64,000 nt of DNA from contig OY754980.1 of the NCBI GenBank assembly GCA_963576475.1, forward strand, positions 31,249,976 to 31,313,975, in the 5' to 3' direction. Shown piece after piece: positions 21,780-33,253 of the stretch (positions within the stretch are counted from its first letter, which is position 1; each line of letters starts with the position of its first letter). Origin of the DNA: Molanna angustata. Taxonomy: Eukaryota; Arthropoda; Insecta; Trichoptera; Molannidae. The translations under genes were made by a program, and so were the position numbers. The notes below the pieces were generated by a model. It was not told where the DNA came from. It worked only from the letters and a program-made list of their open reading frames with translations, and did not search any database.

Positions 21780-22419
21780 TTTTTTTTTTTATTGGTATAT
21801 GGGCTAACCGCCCCCCGCCATGGCGATTAGGCTCAAGAAGATTGACGGAAACTGTACCTACACATTTGTTAGTAGAATTCGGTAATTATATGATAGTATT
21901 GTAAGCTTGTAATTTACGTATGGAGTAGACATTTGATACTCTTCTTGTTCATATAATAAGCTTCAATTCAATAAATAAAATAAAATACAATTATACATAC
22001 CTCGATGTTTTTTTACTAATTTGAAGTAGTTTTTTAATTATACATGATAAACATTTTCAAAGTGCCCTTATTTACTGTAAAATATAAAAAAACACCATAA
22101 ATGCCTGTATTTAATAATAAAATCTTCACCCACACAATCTAGGAACAATACAAAAATAATTGTAGTCTTCCCACATAGAAAATTTAATTCAATATTCGTA
22201 TTTTTTATATTAAAATTATAGATTTACATACTTATTTTCCTATGGTATTTTTTATTATCAACAAAGGGTAAAATATCTGCCCACTACACCACAGTATTTT
22301 GAATTAAAGAGAGTGTAATGTTTGCTGTATGTGCATGACAGAATCGTCTTTTCTAAGAAATGGTTAGTTTATAGTCACTCAATGTTTGTTTTTGTTAATA
22401 AAATCAATTTGTGACACAG
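21780..22419. other. No gene recognised
   Basis: A T run at 21781-21790 is followed by GGCTAACCGCCCCCCGCCATGG (21807-21828), possibly the end of another retroelement. Nothing else identifiable. Confidence 0.35.
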
Positions 22420-22510
22420 ACCAGTGGTGACACAGATTATTCCTATGTTTTCAACGAAACGATAAGTCCTCTGAATGTGACAACTTGTTATTGGGTGCGT
22501 GTTAAATTGA
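22420..22510 (+). repeat. SINE C-like fragment
   Basis: CAGTGGTGACACAGATTATT and ACAACTTGTTATTGGGTGCG match parts of SINE C at 21230-21425 and 50474-50575. The tRNA head is missing. Confidence 0.5.
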
Positions 22511-22580
22511 AAACGAAAATTTATATAATTTAAATTAAAAAATAAAACTATGTTTTAGATTCTATGTATATTTTTTATTG

Positions 22581-22641
22581 GTCGATAGCTATTTCGCATC
22601 TTCAAGACAACATGCCCTAATAAGGCGAAATAGCTATCGAC
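22581..22641. repeat. Perfect 17-bp inverted repeat (hairpin)
   Basis: GTCGATAGCTATTTCGC at 22581-22597 is the exact reverse complement of 22625-22641, with a 27-base spacer. Origin unknown; it may be the remnant of a foldback element. Confidence 0.75.
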
Positions 22642-22659
22642 AATAAATAAACAATATTC

Positions 22660-22725
22660 TTTTAGGGGACGTAGGAAGATGTATATGTACTTGTTAAACA
22701 AGGACATATTCATTTAAAAAAAATA
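22660..22725 (+). repeat. SINE A 3' fragment
   Basis: TTTTAGGGGACGTAGGAAGA and TGTATATGTACTTGTTAAAC AAGGACATATTCAT match the 3' body of SINE A at 47990-48050. The head is absent. Confidence 0.7.
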
Positions 22726-22775
22726 TACGTATAATCTAAAACATACCTACTGTTTTATTTTTAAATTTAAATTAA

Positions 22776-23444
22776 GGGGGGACTGCTGCCAACGTACCTA
22801 TTTTTCAATTTGATATACCATCATTATTTCTTATCAAATCGTTTTGAAAAAAATAATTTAGATAGTTTTGATACTAATAAACATAAATATACCTTAACTT
22901 TTTGATAATGTTCTGTATAAATTCTTGTAGAAAAATAATGGCATACCCCGATTTTCAACGTTTATCATATATTTATAATTAACTTTAAGGCGTAGAGTAA
23001 TATATTTTTTTTTAATTAAAGAAGACAATATCTAGAAAAATATGATGTGACGTTGCATTAATGCTTCAGGTTTAGTAAATAAACCTAAAAAACATTTATT
23101 TTCCATACAGAGCCATTGCGTAATAAAAGTTTTTTTGGTTTATTTACTTAACCTGATGCGTTAATGCAACGTCATATCATATTTTTCTAGGTATTTTGTT
23201 CTTCTATAATTTACAAAAAAAATATTGCTCTATGTATTTTTTTAGAAATTTAAGATAAATGTCTAAAATCGGGGTATGCTTATTATTTTTCTACAAGAAT
23301 ATATACAGGACATAATCAAAAAGTTAAGGTATATTTCTCTTTATTAATATCCAAACTAACTAGGTTAATTTTTTCTAAATGGTTCGTTTAGTAATAATGA
23401 TGATCAAATTTGAAAAAATAGGTACGTTGGCAGCAGTCACCCTC
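22776..23444. mobile_element. TTAA-flanked foldback element, copy 1 (669 bp)
   Basis: Two arms of roughly 310 bases are near reverse complements. They start ACTGCTGCCAACGTACCTAT and end GGTACGTTGGCAGCAGT. Both carry ACCTTAACTTTTTGATAATG-like, CATACCCCGATTTT-like and TTAATGCAACGTCA-like blocks (in one arm as complements). TTAA lies immediately outside both ends (22772-22775 and 23445-23448). A second copy at 59444-60117 is also flanked by TTAA. No ORF of note, so it would need a transposase in trans. A TTAA target duplication is characteristic of piggyBac-type transposons; the assignment beyond that is inference. Confidence 0.85.
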
Positions 23445-23448
23445 TTAA

Positions 23449-24545
23449 AATAGAATTCTACAAAGTAAACTATACACAATTAGGTACAAACCAAAGACCT
23501 TATAATATTTAGTATATAAGGTCTTTGGTACTAACTAAAGAAAATTAATACGTCAAAAATTTTTGCAAAATACAATTAAAGTAAGTCTAAACATGAACCT
23601 AACTGACCGCCGCCGCGCCGTAGCGTAATGATTCGCCGCTTGATTTCTATGCTGGAGTGTTTTTACATAGTATTTGTTACTCGAGATAAAAGGGTGAATG
23701 TTTTTTTGTTTGTAGCTGTTCATGATACCATTTTGGTTGGATGGAAGAGATTGACGAAAGATAATAAAGTTGTCGTTGATGAATATTTTATTAAAAATTT
23801 CATAATTCGACATTATTCTGTTAAATATTACGACTGAGAAGTTAATATGAGGTCCGTAAAGCTATTGTACTTATAAATGTACATATTATAGGTACGCTCA
23901 TACAGAAACTGTTCTTTTTTTCATACACCGCCTGGGGCGAATATTCTTTCATATACCATTTATCGAAAGTTCTAGATTATTATTTGTACGAAGTGCTTTC
24001 TTTACCATCGTAAAAAGGAGATCATAGTCTACAACATCTAGTAAGTGTAGCTTCTAAATGGACGTCGGTCGGAGAGTTCGACGCAAGAGACCTCAATCAA
24101 GATAAAGCATAAAAATATTTTATACGCTCCGGCTTCGTCGTTATTCTCTGCTTAATGCGAATATAGCTGTCGTGAGTCTAATCGAAAAGGGAATTTACAA
24201 TTTCATTTAATAGACTGAGTTCTTTAGACGAAAAAATTGCTTTTTTTTCCTCTACTCATATGGAGTCTTGTCACTTATACCTATATTTTGTAAATACACC
24301 CTGGAGGTTTTGTATGTAGCTCGAGGCTGCTAACATAACTGACATGCAATTATTCGTGGCATGACTGTTTGGTTGAAACTTGAAACCTGAATAATACTTC
24401 GTATGAGTTATGATATAATATACCTAGTTATGATATTAATTTTTTTTCTTGTTCGTTTCCTCACTGTTGAAAAAAATCCACGTGGTGTCACAGAGACTAA
24501 ATATGGTTACATTAGTCAGTAATACAATAAGTAAATTTATTTGAC
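23449..24545. other. No gene recognised
   Basis: AAAGACCTTATAATATTTAG TATATAAGGTCTTTGGT at 23493-23529 is a palindrome with a perfect AAAGACCTTAT/ATAAGGTCTTT core. An open frame at 23628-23837 shows no domain. Nothing else identified. Confidence 0.4.
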
Positions 24546-25092
24546 AGATTTTTAACATCCCAATTGAAACGGAGATGGAATATTATAGAATGACCAGGAA
24601 CTCAAGGCACCTATAGGGCTTACGACCCGTCATCGGATATTTTACATGATCACATGGAAAAAATCCAATGTTTGCGTATATGCAACTTTATAAAATATTC
24701 GATTTTCTTACACATTGGTACAAGTAAGTAAACAAGCCAAAAATGAAATAATATTTCTGACGCAGTTCAGGGGTGACATCTGTGCGAGACTGTTTCTTTC
24801 ATTGTTTACAAAAACCCGATTTCTCAATAGCTGGCGTTACATAAGAATTTTTCAATACTTCATAGATGGCGATAGTAAAATCAGATTTTTTTCAAACGAT
24901 CATTTTTTTCTATTATTTAAATATATAGAACTTTCAAAATTGCATTAATAAGGGAACTCAATAAGAAGGCACAATTGGTGGACGTTGCGTAAGCGCATAA
25001 AGTGATCACGTAAACCAGCCGGTCGTAATTCCTGTAGGTGCCTTGGGTTCCTGGTTCTCCTATAATATTTCAACTACGTCTTCTTCGTCAAA
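24546..25092. mobile_element. Family X repeat, copy A, with inverted terminal segments
   Basis: The left end (AACATCCCAATTGAAACGGA...GGAATATTATAGAATGACCA, AAGGCACCTATAGGGCTTAC) and the right end (CCTGTAGGTGCCTTGGGTTC, TCTCCTATAATATTTCAACT) are reverse complements over about 75 bases. The interior has CAATAGCTGGCGTTACATAA, ATATAGAACTTTCAAAATTG and TTGCGTAAGCGCATAAAGTG. Related copies are at 38912, 40312, 49688 and 50588/52777. No coding capacity, so probably a non-autonomous DNA element. Confidence 0.75.
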
Positions 25093-25263
25093 TAAAAATA
25101 ACTTAAAAAAATATTCAAAAAGTATTGATTGTTCGCTGAGGCAGATTGGTAGAAAACTATATGTTTCATAAAAAAAAGAAACATTATAGCTAGAAAAAAA
25201 AGCTGGTTTATTAGGTTAATTATCATAGGTGTATAGCCGTACGTAGGTCTTCCAGTCTTGTGA

Positions 25264-25500
25264 GTTTATTTATTTATTTATTTATTTGGATAAGTATACA
25301 GTCAAATTTAAAATTATATAAAAGAAAATATGTACAAAAATGAGACCAATTACATACTCATCACAAGTGTATATAAGTAACAAGTTCACAAATGTATAAG
25401 TTTAGAATAATATTATATTAGAAGTCCGTAAATTTGTCTTGGGATACATTTTTCATCCCATTTTAATAATAGTGCATTAAAAATTGAGTATTAAAAAAAA
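25264..25500 (-). repeat. Probable LINE 3' UTR on minus strand with (AAAT)n tail
   Basis: TTTATTTATTTATTTATTTA at 25265-25288 is the complement of an AAAT tail. The A+T-rich sequence that follows resembles a LINE 3' UTR read backwards. No coding remnant is attached, so family is unknown. The sequence at 25622-25685 (ACTGGAGGAGAGCGGCGGAG) resembles the 3' end of the element at 11463-11895 and is probably an unrelated LINE terminus. Confidence 0.45.
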
Positions 25501-25854
25501 AACAGTGCCTTGCCTTGTGAAGGAAACGAAATTTTCAGGAGCCAATGATGAGCTATAGACAAAAGCGAGAGTCTGGAAAAATTAAAGAAAGCATTATTAT
25601 TTTTAATGATCGGAATAACAAACTGGAGGAGAGCGGCGGAGGACGGGAATGGCTGGAGAAGGATTCTGAAGACAGGGCTGTAACGCTAATAATGATAATG
25701 ATTTGTTTTTTAATTTAGAAGTACGCTTTACAGTTCAAGTCATCAAAATTTTAATACCAATAATTGTTTCAAATGTGTTCATCAGATCATGACCCGGGGC
25801 GCAAGTTAAGATCTGCACTATTTGTAACTATAATAAACTTGTGAACTTTGGTCA

Positions 25855-27705
25855 TCATTGCATCACGTATTTGGTGACAGTAAACCACAAAACAATGTTA
25901 ACTTAAAACCAATAGACTTTGTAAATGGTTTTAAACAGAAAGTAGAAAATATCAGAAATAAATCTAAATTTTCAACAAAGCCTAATATTCCAGAAACATA
26001 TATTTCTACTTTACATGAATTTGAACAAACGTCGGTATCTGAAATATCAAAAATAATCAAAAATCTACCAAATAAACAGTGTGAACTAGACCCACTACCG
26101 ACATGGCTTCTTAAAGAATGTGTCGAAACAATCTCACCGTTATTAGTACATACATATATTCAACAGTTGTTTAAGGAGCGGTGACTGTCCAAATTATCTC
26201 AAATTTTCTCATATAACTCCGATATTAAAAAAAACCGCAGCTTGATGATCAAGATCTATCCAATTATAGACCAATTTCAAATCTTTCTATTTTAAGTAAA
26301 GTTCTAGAAAAGTTAATATCTGTACGATTGGTTAGTTATTTGGAAAGCAATAGACTACTCCCAGACAGACAATCAGCATACAGGAAAAACCATTCAACAG
26401 AAACTGGAATCTCAAGGATCATATCAGATCTAACAATTTCCGTTAATAATGGTAACATGGGATTAATCGCCGCATTGGATTTGAGTGCTGCGTTTGACAC
26501 CGTGGACCATCAAATTTTACTAAACAGGCTAGAAAATTCTTTTGGAATTAAAGGTACAGCAATTAACTTTTTTAAATCATACCTACGAAATAGATGTTAT
26601 ACTGTAAAATATAATGGACATAACTCACAGATTATGTCAGTTGAGACAGGTGTTCCACAAGGCTCTATATTAGGTCCTATTCTGTACAACATATATACAT
26701 CAGAAATTCAGAAAATTATATAATCATTCGGATTATGGTCACATACCTATGCAGATGATACACAAATCTATTTTTTTTGTAAGACAGAAGAAATTCTCAT
26801 ATTAAAAAACAAAGTAGAGCATAATAACAATAAACACTTGGATGTCATCAAATATATGTATTAACATTAAACTCTGAAAAAACAGAATTTCTTTGGATCA
26901 ACACATATAGGAAACAACATGCAATCGATCGTTCACCCTTTGAAATCAATGGCAGGAATATTAAACCTAAAACGTCAATAAAGCTACTTGGAATCCACCT
27001 GGATTCCGAATTATCATTTGAGACACAGATCAGCAATACTGTTAGCAGCTGTTTCTATCAACTACGTAAATTAAAATCCGTTCGAAAATATTTACCAATA
27101 GACGCAGCACGAATGCTAATAAACGCACTTGTCGTATCAAGACTGGACTACTGCAATATTGTATACGCCGGTCTACCCCAGAATCAACTAGATAGACTTC
27201 AATCAGTTTTCAATGCTGCTGCCAGGCTGATTAAGTGTTCATCAAAATATAATCACATCACTCCACTACTGAAAGATCTGCATTGGTTACGTGTTCCGGA
27301 GCGTATTTTATTTAAAGACTGTTGGATGGTGCATAAAGCGGTCAATGGAAAAGCTCCATCATACATAACAGAGTTATGTATACCACAGCAGTTAACGAAC
27401 CGGAGGACGCGGCTTAGATCTGCAGCAACTGCCGTTGGACGTTTAACTGAAAAAAATCGGTGTCACTCCACTAAATTCGGCGAACGTGCTTTTGCTGTAA
27501 GGGCACCGATTCAGTGGAACAGTTTACCACCAACCATAAGAGCAGTGAATAGTGAAACAAGTTTTAAAAAACAGTTAAAAACTCATTTATTTAAGAAAAG
27601 TTTCTGTGTTTAATTTTAAGTTTATATGTAAAGCGCCCTTGAGGTGGTTTCACAAAAACGGCGCTGTATAAATAAGCCAATTTTATTATTATTATTAATA
27701 AAATA
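25855..27705 (+). pseudogene. L2-type LINE, 5'-truncated and broken reverse transcriptase
   Basis: Three plus-strand segments together cover most of an RT. 25858-26184 is the region before the palm, with PLPTWLLKECVETISPLL. 26328-26723 is the palm, with LPDRQSAYRKNHSTET, ALDLSAAFDTVDH and ETGVPQGSILGPILYN. YADDTQIYFF follows across a stop at about 26747. 27113-27613 is the C-terminus, with VVSRLDYCNIVYAGLP, LQSVFNAAARLI, PLLKDLHWLRVPERI and FAVRAPIQWNSLPPTIR. The first and second segments need a frameshift. The 3' UTR carries the AGCGCC/GGCGCT stem-loop and an ATT tail, which assigns it to the L2/UnaL2 type. The copy lacks the endonuclease and cannot be active. Confidence 0.9.
27632..27665 (+). 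promoter_or_regulatory. L2-type 3' UTR stem-loop
   Basis: AGCGCC (27632-27637) pairs with GGCGCT (27660-27665) around a 22-base loop, followed by TATAAATAAGCC and an ATT repeat. In UnaL2-type elements this hairpin is recognised by the reverse transcriptase to start reverse transcription. The same layout is seen at 18568-18765. Confidence 0.75.
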
Positions 27706-27861
27706 CTTACTATTATTAAATTCATAAAAGCTCAGTACAATGTAGGTTATTTTCATCATTAGTTATAATATGTAACTACATATAAATTATCATACCGAAA
27801 TTTGAAACATCTTTATATTATGATTAATATTCCTTATTTTACGTGATTGAACCTTTTCTGT

Positions 27862-27995
27862 TTTTTTAAAAGAATGAATATATCCTTGTAACAAGAACAT
27901 CCTCATACATTCTCTAAAATAAGCAGAAATGCTTTTGGTGTATGAAATCAGTCATGGCAGGATTCGAACTCGCGACCACTGGATTGCTAACCCAG
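27862..27995 (-). mobile_element. SINE A, minus-strand copy lacking the head start
   Basis: Complementary to SINE A from the anticodon-stem region (CTGGGTTAGCAATCCAGTGG) through box B (GAGTTCGAATCCTGCC) to the body (CTTATTTTAGAGAATGTATG, CTTGTTACAAGGATA). Box A and the first tRNA bases are missing at the 27995 side. Confidence 0.75.
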
Positions 27996-28086
27996 AGATA
28001 TGAATCAAAATTTTGCTTAAACAAAAGGAAGTATATAAAACTATATTATGAATTATTCACGGTGTATCACAAGGGGGTAGATAATC

Positions 28087-28560
28087 AAAAGCGGGGCGGT
28101 AGGGGACCTCAATACCTATCGATTTAACCCCCCATGTATAATCAGCGATATTGGGTGGTTCAAAAGTAATTTAGAGTTTTGTGAAATTTGAATAAAAATC
28201 AGATTTCAGACTAAACTTCATCACTGTAGATAAACTATTAGGTCTACGATAAAGTTTTTTTTCTGAGAATAGTTCAACAGTGATCCTTATGTGAAACAAT
28301 ACTGCACCCAACTTTAAAAAAACACCTTTATTGCAAAAAACAATTTTCCACTAACTTTCAAGGGCTCTTAAAATAATAAACCTAGTTTTTTTTTCCAGAC
28401 GACATATTAAAATCAACTACCATTTATAGAGGGCTAGCCCTGTAAATTTCATTCGGCTTGTATTAGAGGATCGTGTTGAAAAGTTCACTTAAATTGCACG
28501 AGTACTAAAATCCGATATTTTTACTTTTTTGTATATACTGAGGTCCTCTACATCCATGCT
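28087..28560. repeat. Possible MITE bounded by a short inverted repeat
   Basis: GTAGGGGACCTCAATA at 28089-28104 is answered by TACTGAGGTCCTCTAC near 28536-28551, an inverted pair of about 16 bases with 2 mismatches. Interior about 430 bases with no ORF. I cannot see a target duplication and no second copy is in the window. Confidence 0.45.
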
Positions 28561-28564
28561 TCGG

Positions 28565-29305
28565 ATAATCCAGCCCTCTTTTTACTACGTGTATAATAGA
28601 ATTATAATAATATCGATTAAATAAAATTAACATCGTTTCAAACTTTTCATGGTTTCGTGTGTCTATTGATAAAGTTTATTAAACGAATGAAAATCAAAAT
28701 GGGGTGATTTGAAATTAATATTATTGCTTTCAAATAATGTCAATATGGGTTGGTCATTTATTTGCTTCTATAGTGAGACACCTACCCATTTAGTATTATT
28801 TTCATTTCCGATTGAAATTATTATTAAATTCGAATCTCGATTTGAAATTAAATCATCGAGAATTGAAACCATCAAAGCTGTCAGAAGTTTTGACGTTTCG
28901 GATATCAATGTTGAATTTATTATTTTTCCCGAAAAATAAATATTTGGAAATTCGACTGTTAAGCCTCGCAACTTTGTACCTATTGATTCGTCATTTATCT
29001 ATTTAAAAATCAACAATAAATGTATTTTATTCAGGTAAGTGACGTTTATAAAACATCAATTAAAAAAATTTTGATTTCAGATTTATTTAAAAAAAACCAA
29101 CGGATTGAGGCCAACGCTTTACTCGTTATTGCCAAGTCACTCCACGAAGGATTCAAATTTTGTGTGGAAAATTCTTAGCATTTTCATGAAATGCTGAGAA
29201 TTTTATTAAATTATTTTTTATTTTATTATGAAAACTGGATAATTCTTCAATGCCATTTTGTGAAAATGATGTGCCTTTAACAATTTGAAAATTAAAATAT
29301 CAAAT
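28565..29305. other. No gene established; CAG/GTAAGT site at 29034
   Basis: No domain in the short open frames at 28709-29006. At 29025-29040 the sequence ATTTTATTCAG/GTAAGT joins a splice acceptor directly to a donor, a shape used at zero-length recursive splice sites. Unproven; see findings. Confidence 0.3.
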
Positions 29306-29308
29306 TTA

Positions 29309-29446
29309 TATTTATTTATTTATTTATTTGATGAAGAAAAAAGTTATACATAATACAGTAGTTACAATAATATATAATAGAGTTACTTAATATTTCTTAA
29401 CAATACCCCCAATAAGAGTTTACACTCGGGTTTTGGAGATAGATTA
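29309..29446 (-). repeat. Probable LINE 3' tail on minus strand
   Basis: TTTATTTATTTATTTATTTG at 29311-29331 is the complement of an AAAT tail. About 110 bases of A+T-rich sequence follow before the 29447 element. No coding remnant is attached. Confidence 0.4.
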
Positions 29447-30855
29447 GAATGCAGAGTCCTAACTTAATACTAAATTCTAAAAATACTAACCATGTCACTA
29501 AAGTTAGGAAGTCACGTGGCTTCCTAACTTAAGGATGCTACGAAGTTTTTGTATGAGAATTGCATTGCAGATACATATCTAAATACTAAGCGCATGCGCA
29601 TCGGCGTAAACTAACATTTACGAACTGTCAAAAAATAAGGTTGATCGCGAGGAACCTTGCGAGTGGTTTAATACTAAAATACGAGATGTTTTCGATGGCT
29701 CGATATCATTTTTTGATGTCGCTATATCTTAGAACAGTGCTTTTCAATCATTTTGAATACGTGACCCCTTTACAGGTTGAAAAATTCGAGCGACCGCCTT
29801 AGGCAATAAACAGACAAAAAGTTAGTCTCTATATTCATTATTAAGACTTATAATACTGCATGAAGCCGCGAGAGTTTGTATTGTGGTATAGAACCTTGCC
29901 TTTTCCTTTTGCCCGAATGCACAGTCCTAGGTACCTAAATACTAACTCCTAACCTCACTGGAGTATTTAGTATTCTTAACTTAGCAATTGCGTTGCAGAG
30001 ACATCACTAACTAAATACTAAATACTACGTCAAACTTAAGGTCGATGGCGTAGAATTTCACATTATTGTGTATGAAGAAAAGAGATTGATAGCTTTCTAT
30101 GGGCTTAGAAAGCTATCTATCTCTGACGTTTGACGTTTAAAATGTTTTTTTGCTATGACAAGACAAACATATGTAACCAACTTCACACTGACAGCTCGAT
30201 GAGTACTAAGGGGTGGAGGAGCCCCCCGTGATGACTGGTCGGCGCGACCCACTCGGCGGTACCCGAGTTGATGACGAGACAGGTGCAGCCGACGCTGTGC
30301 CTGGTGTGGAAATCGAAGAACTGAAAGTACTACGGGCGTGGCGAAGGCTCCCTGTGGCAGTCTGTTGTTCGTGGAGCTGCTGGGAGGGTAAACCCTGCTA
30401 TGATTCACGGGCCTTCACGAGTATGGTTGGACTCTTAGGGGTAGTGGTTGAACTCGCTGGATAAAGGATATTGTGTTGTCTGACGTTGCGGCTGCGTTGG
30501 GGATGAACAGGACCAATGGGTCCTATAACGTCCTAGTTCGCGATAGAAGTAGATCGCGAACTTCATCGTACAGTCACGATTTTTTTGAAATTCCACCGAA
30601 TTTTCGGCATATCGTATGGATCGCTGAATACTCTGTTTGGTATTTGATTTGCCAAAATTACCAAATACATATTCAAAGAAGCCGATAAAATCATCATCCA
30701 CCGAAAAAATCTCGTATTTTATTAATAAACCACTCGTATGGTTCCTCGCTATCAACCTTACTTTTTGACAATGCGCCAATGTTTTAAGTGAGCGACTGTG
30801 CAATGAAAACATGGTAAGTATTTAGAATTTAATATTAAGGTAGGACTCTGCATTC
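29447..30855. mobile_element. 1.4-kb element with long inverted terminal repeats and a G+C-rich core
   Basis: The ends GAATGCAGAGTCCTA (29447-29461) and TAGGACTCTGCATTC (30841-30855) are exact reverse complements. The arms continue inward for over 150 bases, sharing AAGGTTGATCGCGAGGAACC, GAGTGGTTTAATACTAAAAT and ACGAGATGTTTTCG-like segments; the left arm has about 100 extra bases. The core at 30190-30520 is clearly G+C-richer than its surroundings and has open frames on both strands without a recognisable domain. A second partial end-like segment (GAATGCACAGTCCTAGG) sits at 29916-29932, so elements may be nested. Probably a non-autonomous DNA transposon that captured foreign sequence, or a composite. 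Confidence 0.7.
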
Positions 30856-30859
30856 GGAC

Positions 30860-31690
30860 CTAAGGCTTGAAAATTGAAGGACACTGTCTTAGAATATAAC
30901 GCGAGGTTTAGATATTATTACAGGGCAAGTTTATGTTCAGTTCACTCTATTTCCCACCAACAATACTTGTTATATTTATTGCGCATTTACTGTTCAAAAG
31001 TTTGTGTACATTTACTTATCTAATTTAGACACTTATTTCGAAATTATTTTTAAAGTGTTTTATATTATTTATTGACTAACGAATAAAAGCATTCACTCTT
31101 ACGTTATTTTTGACCCGTTGAATGATTCAGCATTTTTATTCGAACCAATACGTTCATTGATCCATTCAATTAGTGATCATTATATTATTAAACGAATCAC
31201 TTCTGCGAATTTATCTTTTGTTAATCTTGAACGATTGGAATTTCACAATCGTGAATGATTTGTTTATTCTTGGACCGTGACATTGAACAATTAGGCCAAA
31301 TTAAAATATTAGCAATGAAGGCCACACATTCAGTTATTTTTGTGGTATTGTAATGACTTATATAGGGGTATTTTACGTAAATTTATTTATTTTATTTCAT
31401 TTAACTTGAATTGAGAATATCAACAGCTTCAATTAATTACAAAAATGATGTATTAAAGACTAAGAAATCCCACGAAATAAACAAAAAACATCATAATATA
31501 CTTAAATCAAGCGTAAAAATCAGTTTTGTATAAGATTAGAATAAGTCAATAATTAGGTATACACATTTTACTATGACAATGGGTTCCACTCCGAAGTCAA
31601 AGTAAAATTTTATTGAACATTAAAGTCATCATCAACACAAATGTGTTCACTAGAACTGTCTTTTTAAAAACACAAATTCGCTCACAGAGC
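30860..31690. other. No gene recognised
   Basis: A+T-rich, with several ATTCA/TGAAT motifs at 31110-31300 (GTTGAATGATTCAGC, CGATTGGAATTTCACAATCG). These are too irregular to call as a repeat array. Confidence 0.35.
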
Positions 31691-31696
31691 ATCTGC

Positions 31697-31863
31697 AAAA
31701 TGGTACTTGTGAATTAGTGGACCTTTTTTTTATATACTTAGTATATGGATACCAGGTATATCAAACCTTTTCTATTTAAAAAAAAAGGTTTGTTGGATAT
31801 ACCTGGTATCTATGTACTTTGTAGGTACATAAATAAAAGTTCCATTGATTCACAAGTACCATA
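31697..31863. repeat. Small foldback element (hairpin)
   Basis: The outer pair is ATGGTACTTGTGAAT (31699-31713) with ATTCACAAGTACCAT (31849-31863). The inner pair GATACCAGGTATATC with its complement GATATACCTGGTATC (about 31748-31762 and 31796-31810) is followed by AAACC/GGTTT pairs. A small hairpin MITE is likely; no second copy seen. Confidence 0.65.
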
Positions 31864-31869
31864 CTATAG

Positions 31870-32940
31870 ATGCTCTGAGCGAAACGCGTCAATGTTCAAT
31901 ACTTTTAAATTAGTGGAAAAAAGTTATCTGTTAAAGTAAGAGTAGTAAAAGTTAGTTTATTAAACTTCCACTATTTTACTCAATCTTCACATACGCAAAA
32001 AATACATTAATTGAATAAATTTGACAACTTAATTGGGTTTTCAGAATGAAACCCATTAGTATACATTTATTTTATTCTATTTGAAACAAAATTTTGTCCG
32101 CTAAGTACTTTTGAATTATAAAAAAACGAACGATTGGTACTAATTTACTTAATATGCTGTAAGATTTCAAGACTCTTCCATCTAAGTCTGGCAAGGAAGG
32201 TACATACTATTGATTAAATTTCGCTTATCGATTTTTGGTTAAATTGATTTATATCTTGATACTTTGCTGCTATTTCTATGTGCCTCATTTTAACAAATAA
32301 ATTAAAATTACAACTTTTTTATTTACACCAGTTTTGAGTAATTCATGCTAACCGGTTTCAGAGCTGACCCACTCCCTCATCCGAACAAACTCATACTAAA
32401 CTTAAAATTATGTAGGTATACATCGTGTGTAGTGTTACTGTCATTGATGAGCGAAGTTTAAACTAGAATAAGGGGTCGTGGATTTTACCGTAAGGACAAG
32501 TAACGTTATAATTTTAATATATTAAATTAATTTCTATATATTCATCGCAATTACCTATAAAGAGTGTTGCCGTATCTTAGTTATAATCCTATTTTTTGAT
32601 TATATTTGATTCGAAGTTTTTGCAAAATATTGGCAATACAGGATGTTTTCAAGTATTTCCGTCACGTATGTTGAGAGGAAATATTGCGAAGGTTGTACGC
32701 ACTTGAAAAATTCCTGATAAAATTTTTGCATTAAATTGATTCCTTTGAACACAGCAGCGGAGAAAAATTCAGGTGTTTTCGTATACATACTAATGTCTTA
32801 ATTAAGGCTGATTCGATTTGAATATAAGATTATTTTAAAAGCAGCGATAAAATAAACATGTTTTAAATATAAAATTAAATAATTGTACCTACGAAGAAGA
32901 TACAGATTTTATAATTTAGATATATGGAATATTTTATTTA
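31870..32940. other. No gene recognised
   Basis: Scattered short frames only, including 32600-32788 on the minus strand. No domain, repeat pair or RNA structure that I can support. Confidence 0.35.
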
Positions 32941-32965
32941 TTAATTTTATTTTATTCAACTTCAT

Positions 32966-33253
32966 ATAGTGATATAGCCCAGCGGTAATGTTGTCGCCTC
33001 ACATGCTTGAGGTCGACGGTTCGAATCCGGGCGGGGCACGCACCTCTGAATTTTTAAAAAATCTATGTACGGATTTATATCATTAGCTATGATGTGTAGC
33101 CATGATCCAATTTGTCTGGTTCCCCTTTCTAATGGTTACGAAGGTCAGATGGCAGTCGCTTCAACGTAATAACCAGACTCGCCAATTCCAGGATCATGGT
33201 CGATGCGTACCTCGATAGAAACGGAACAAAAGCGCTAAGGGGAAAGAAGAAGA
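32966..33253 (+). mobile_element. SINE D (tRNA-derived), complete, with perfect 17-bp target duplication
   Basis: The head contains box A TAGCCCAGCGG and a perfect box B GGTTCGAATCC. A body with GATGTGTAGCCATGATCCAA and CGATGCGTACCTCGATAGAA follows, then an AAAGAAGAAG tail. ATTTTATTCAACTTCAT occurs on both sides (32949-32965 and 33254-33270), so both element limits are defined. The insertion is inside an older minus-strand repeat (33254-33540). Its 3' third resembles 15666-15785, which may be the LINE tail it borrows. Confidence 0.9.

Noticed and set aside
30097..30464. Opposed open frames in the core of the 29447 element
   Set aside because: They are probably a result of the high G+C content; no recognisable domain on either strand.
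32966..33040. Possible tRNA gene with intact boxes A and B
   Set aside because: It is followed by a SINE body and A-rich tail and flanked by a 17-bp target duplication, so it is SINE D.
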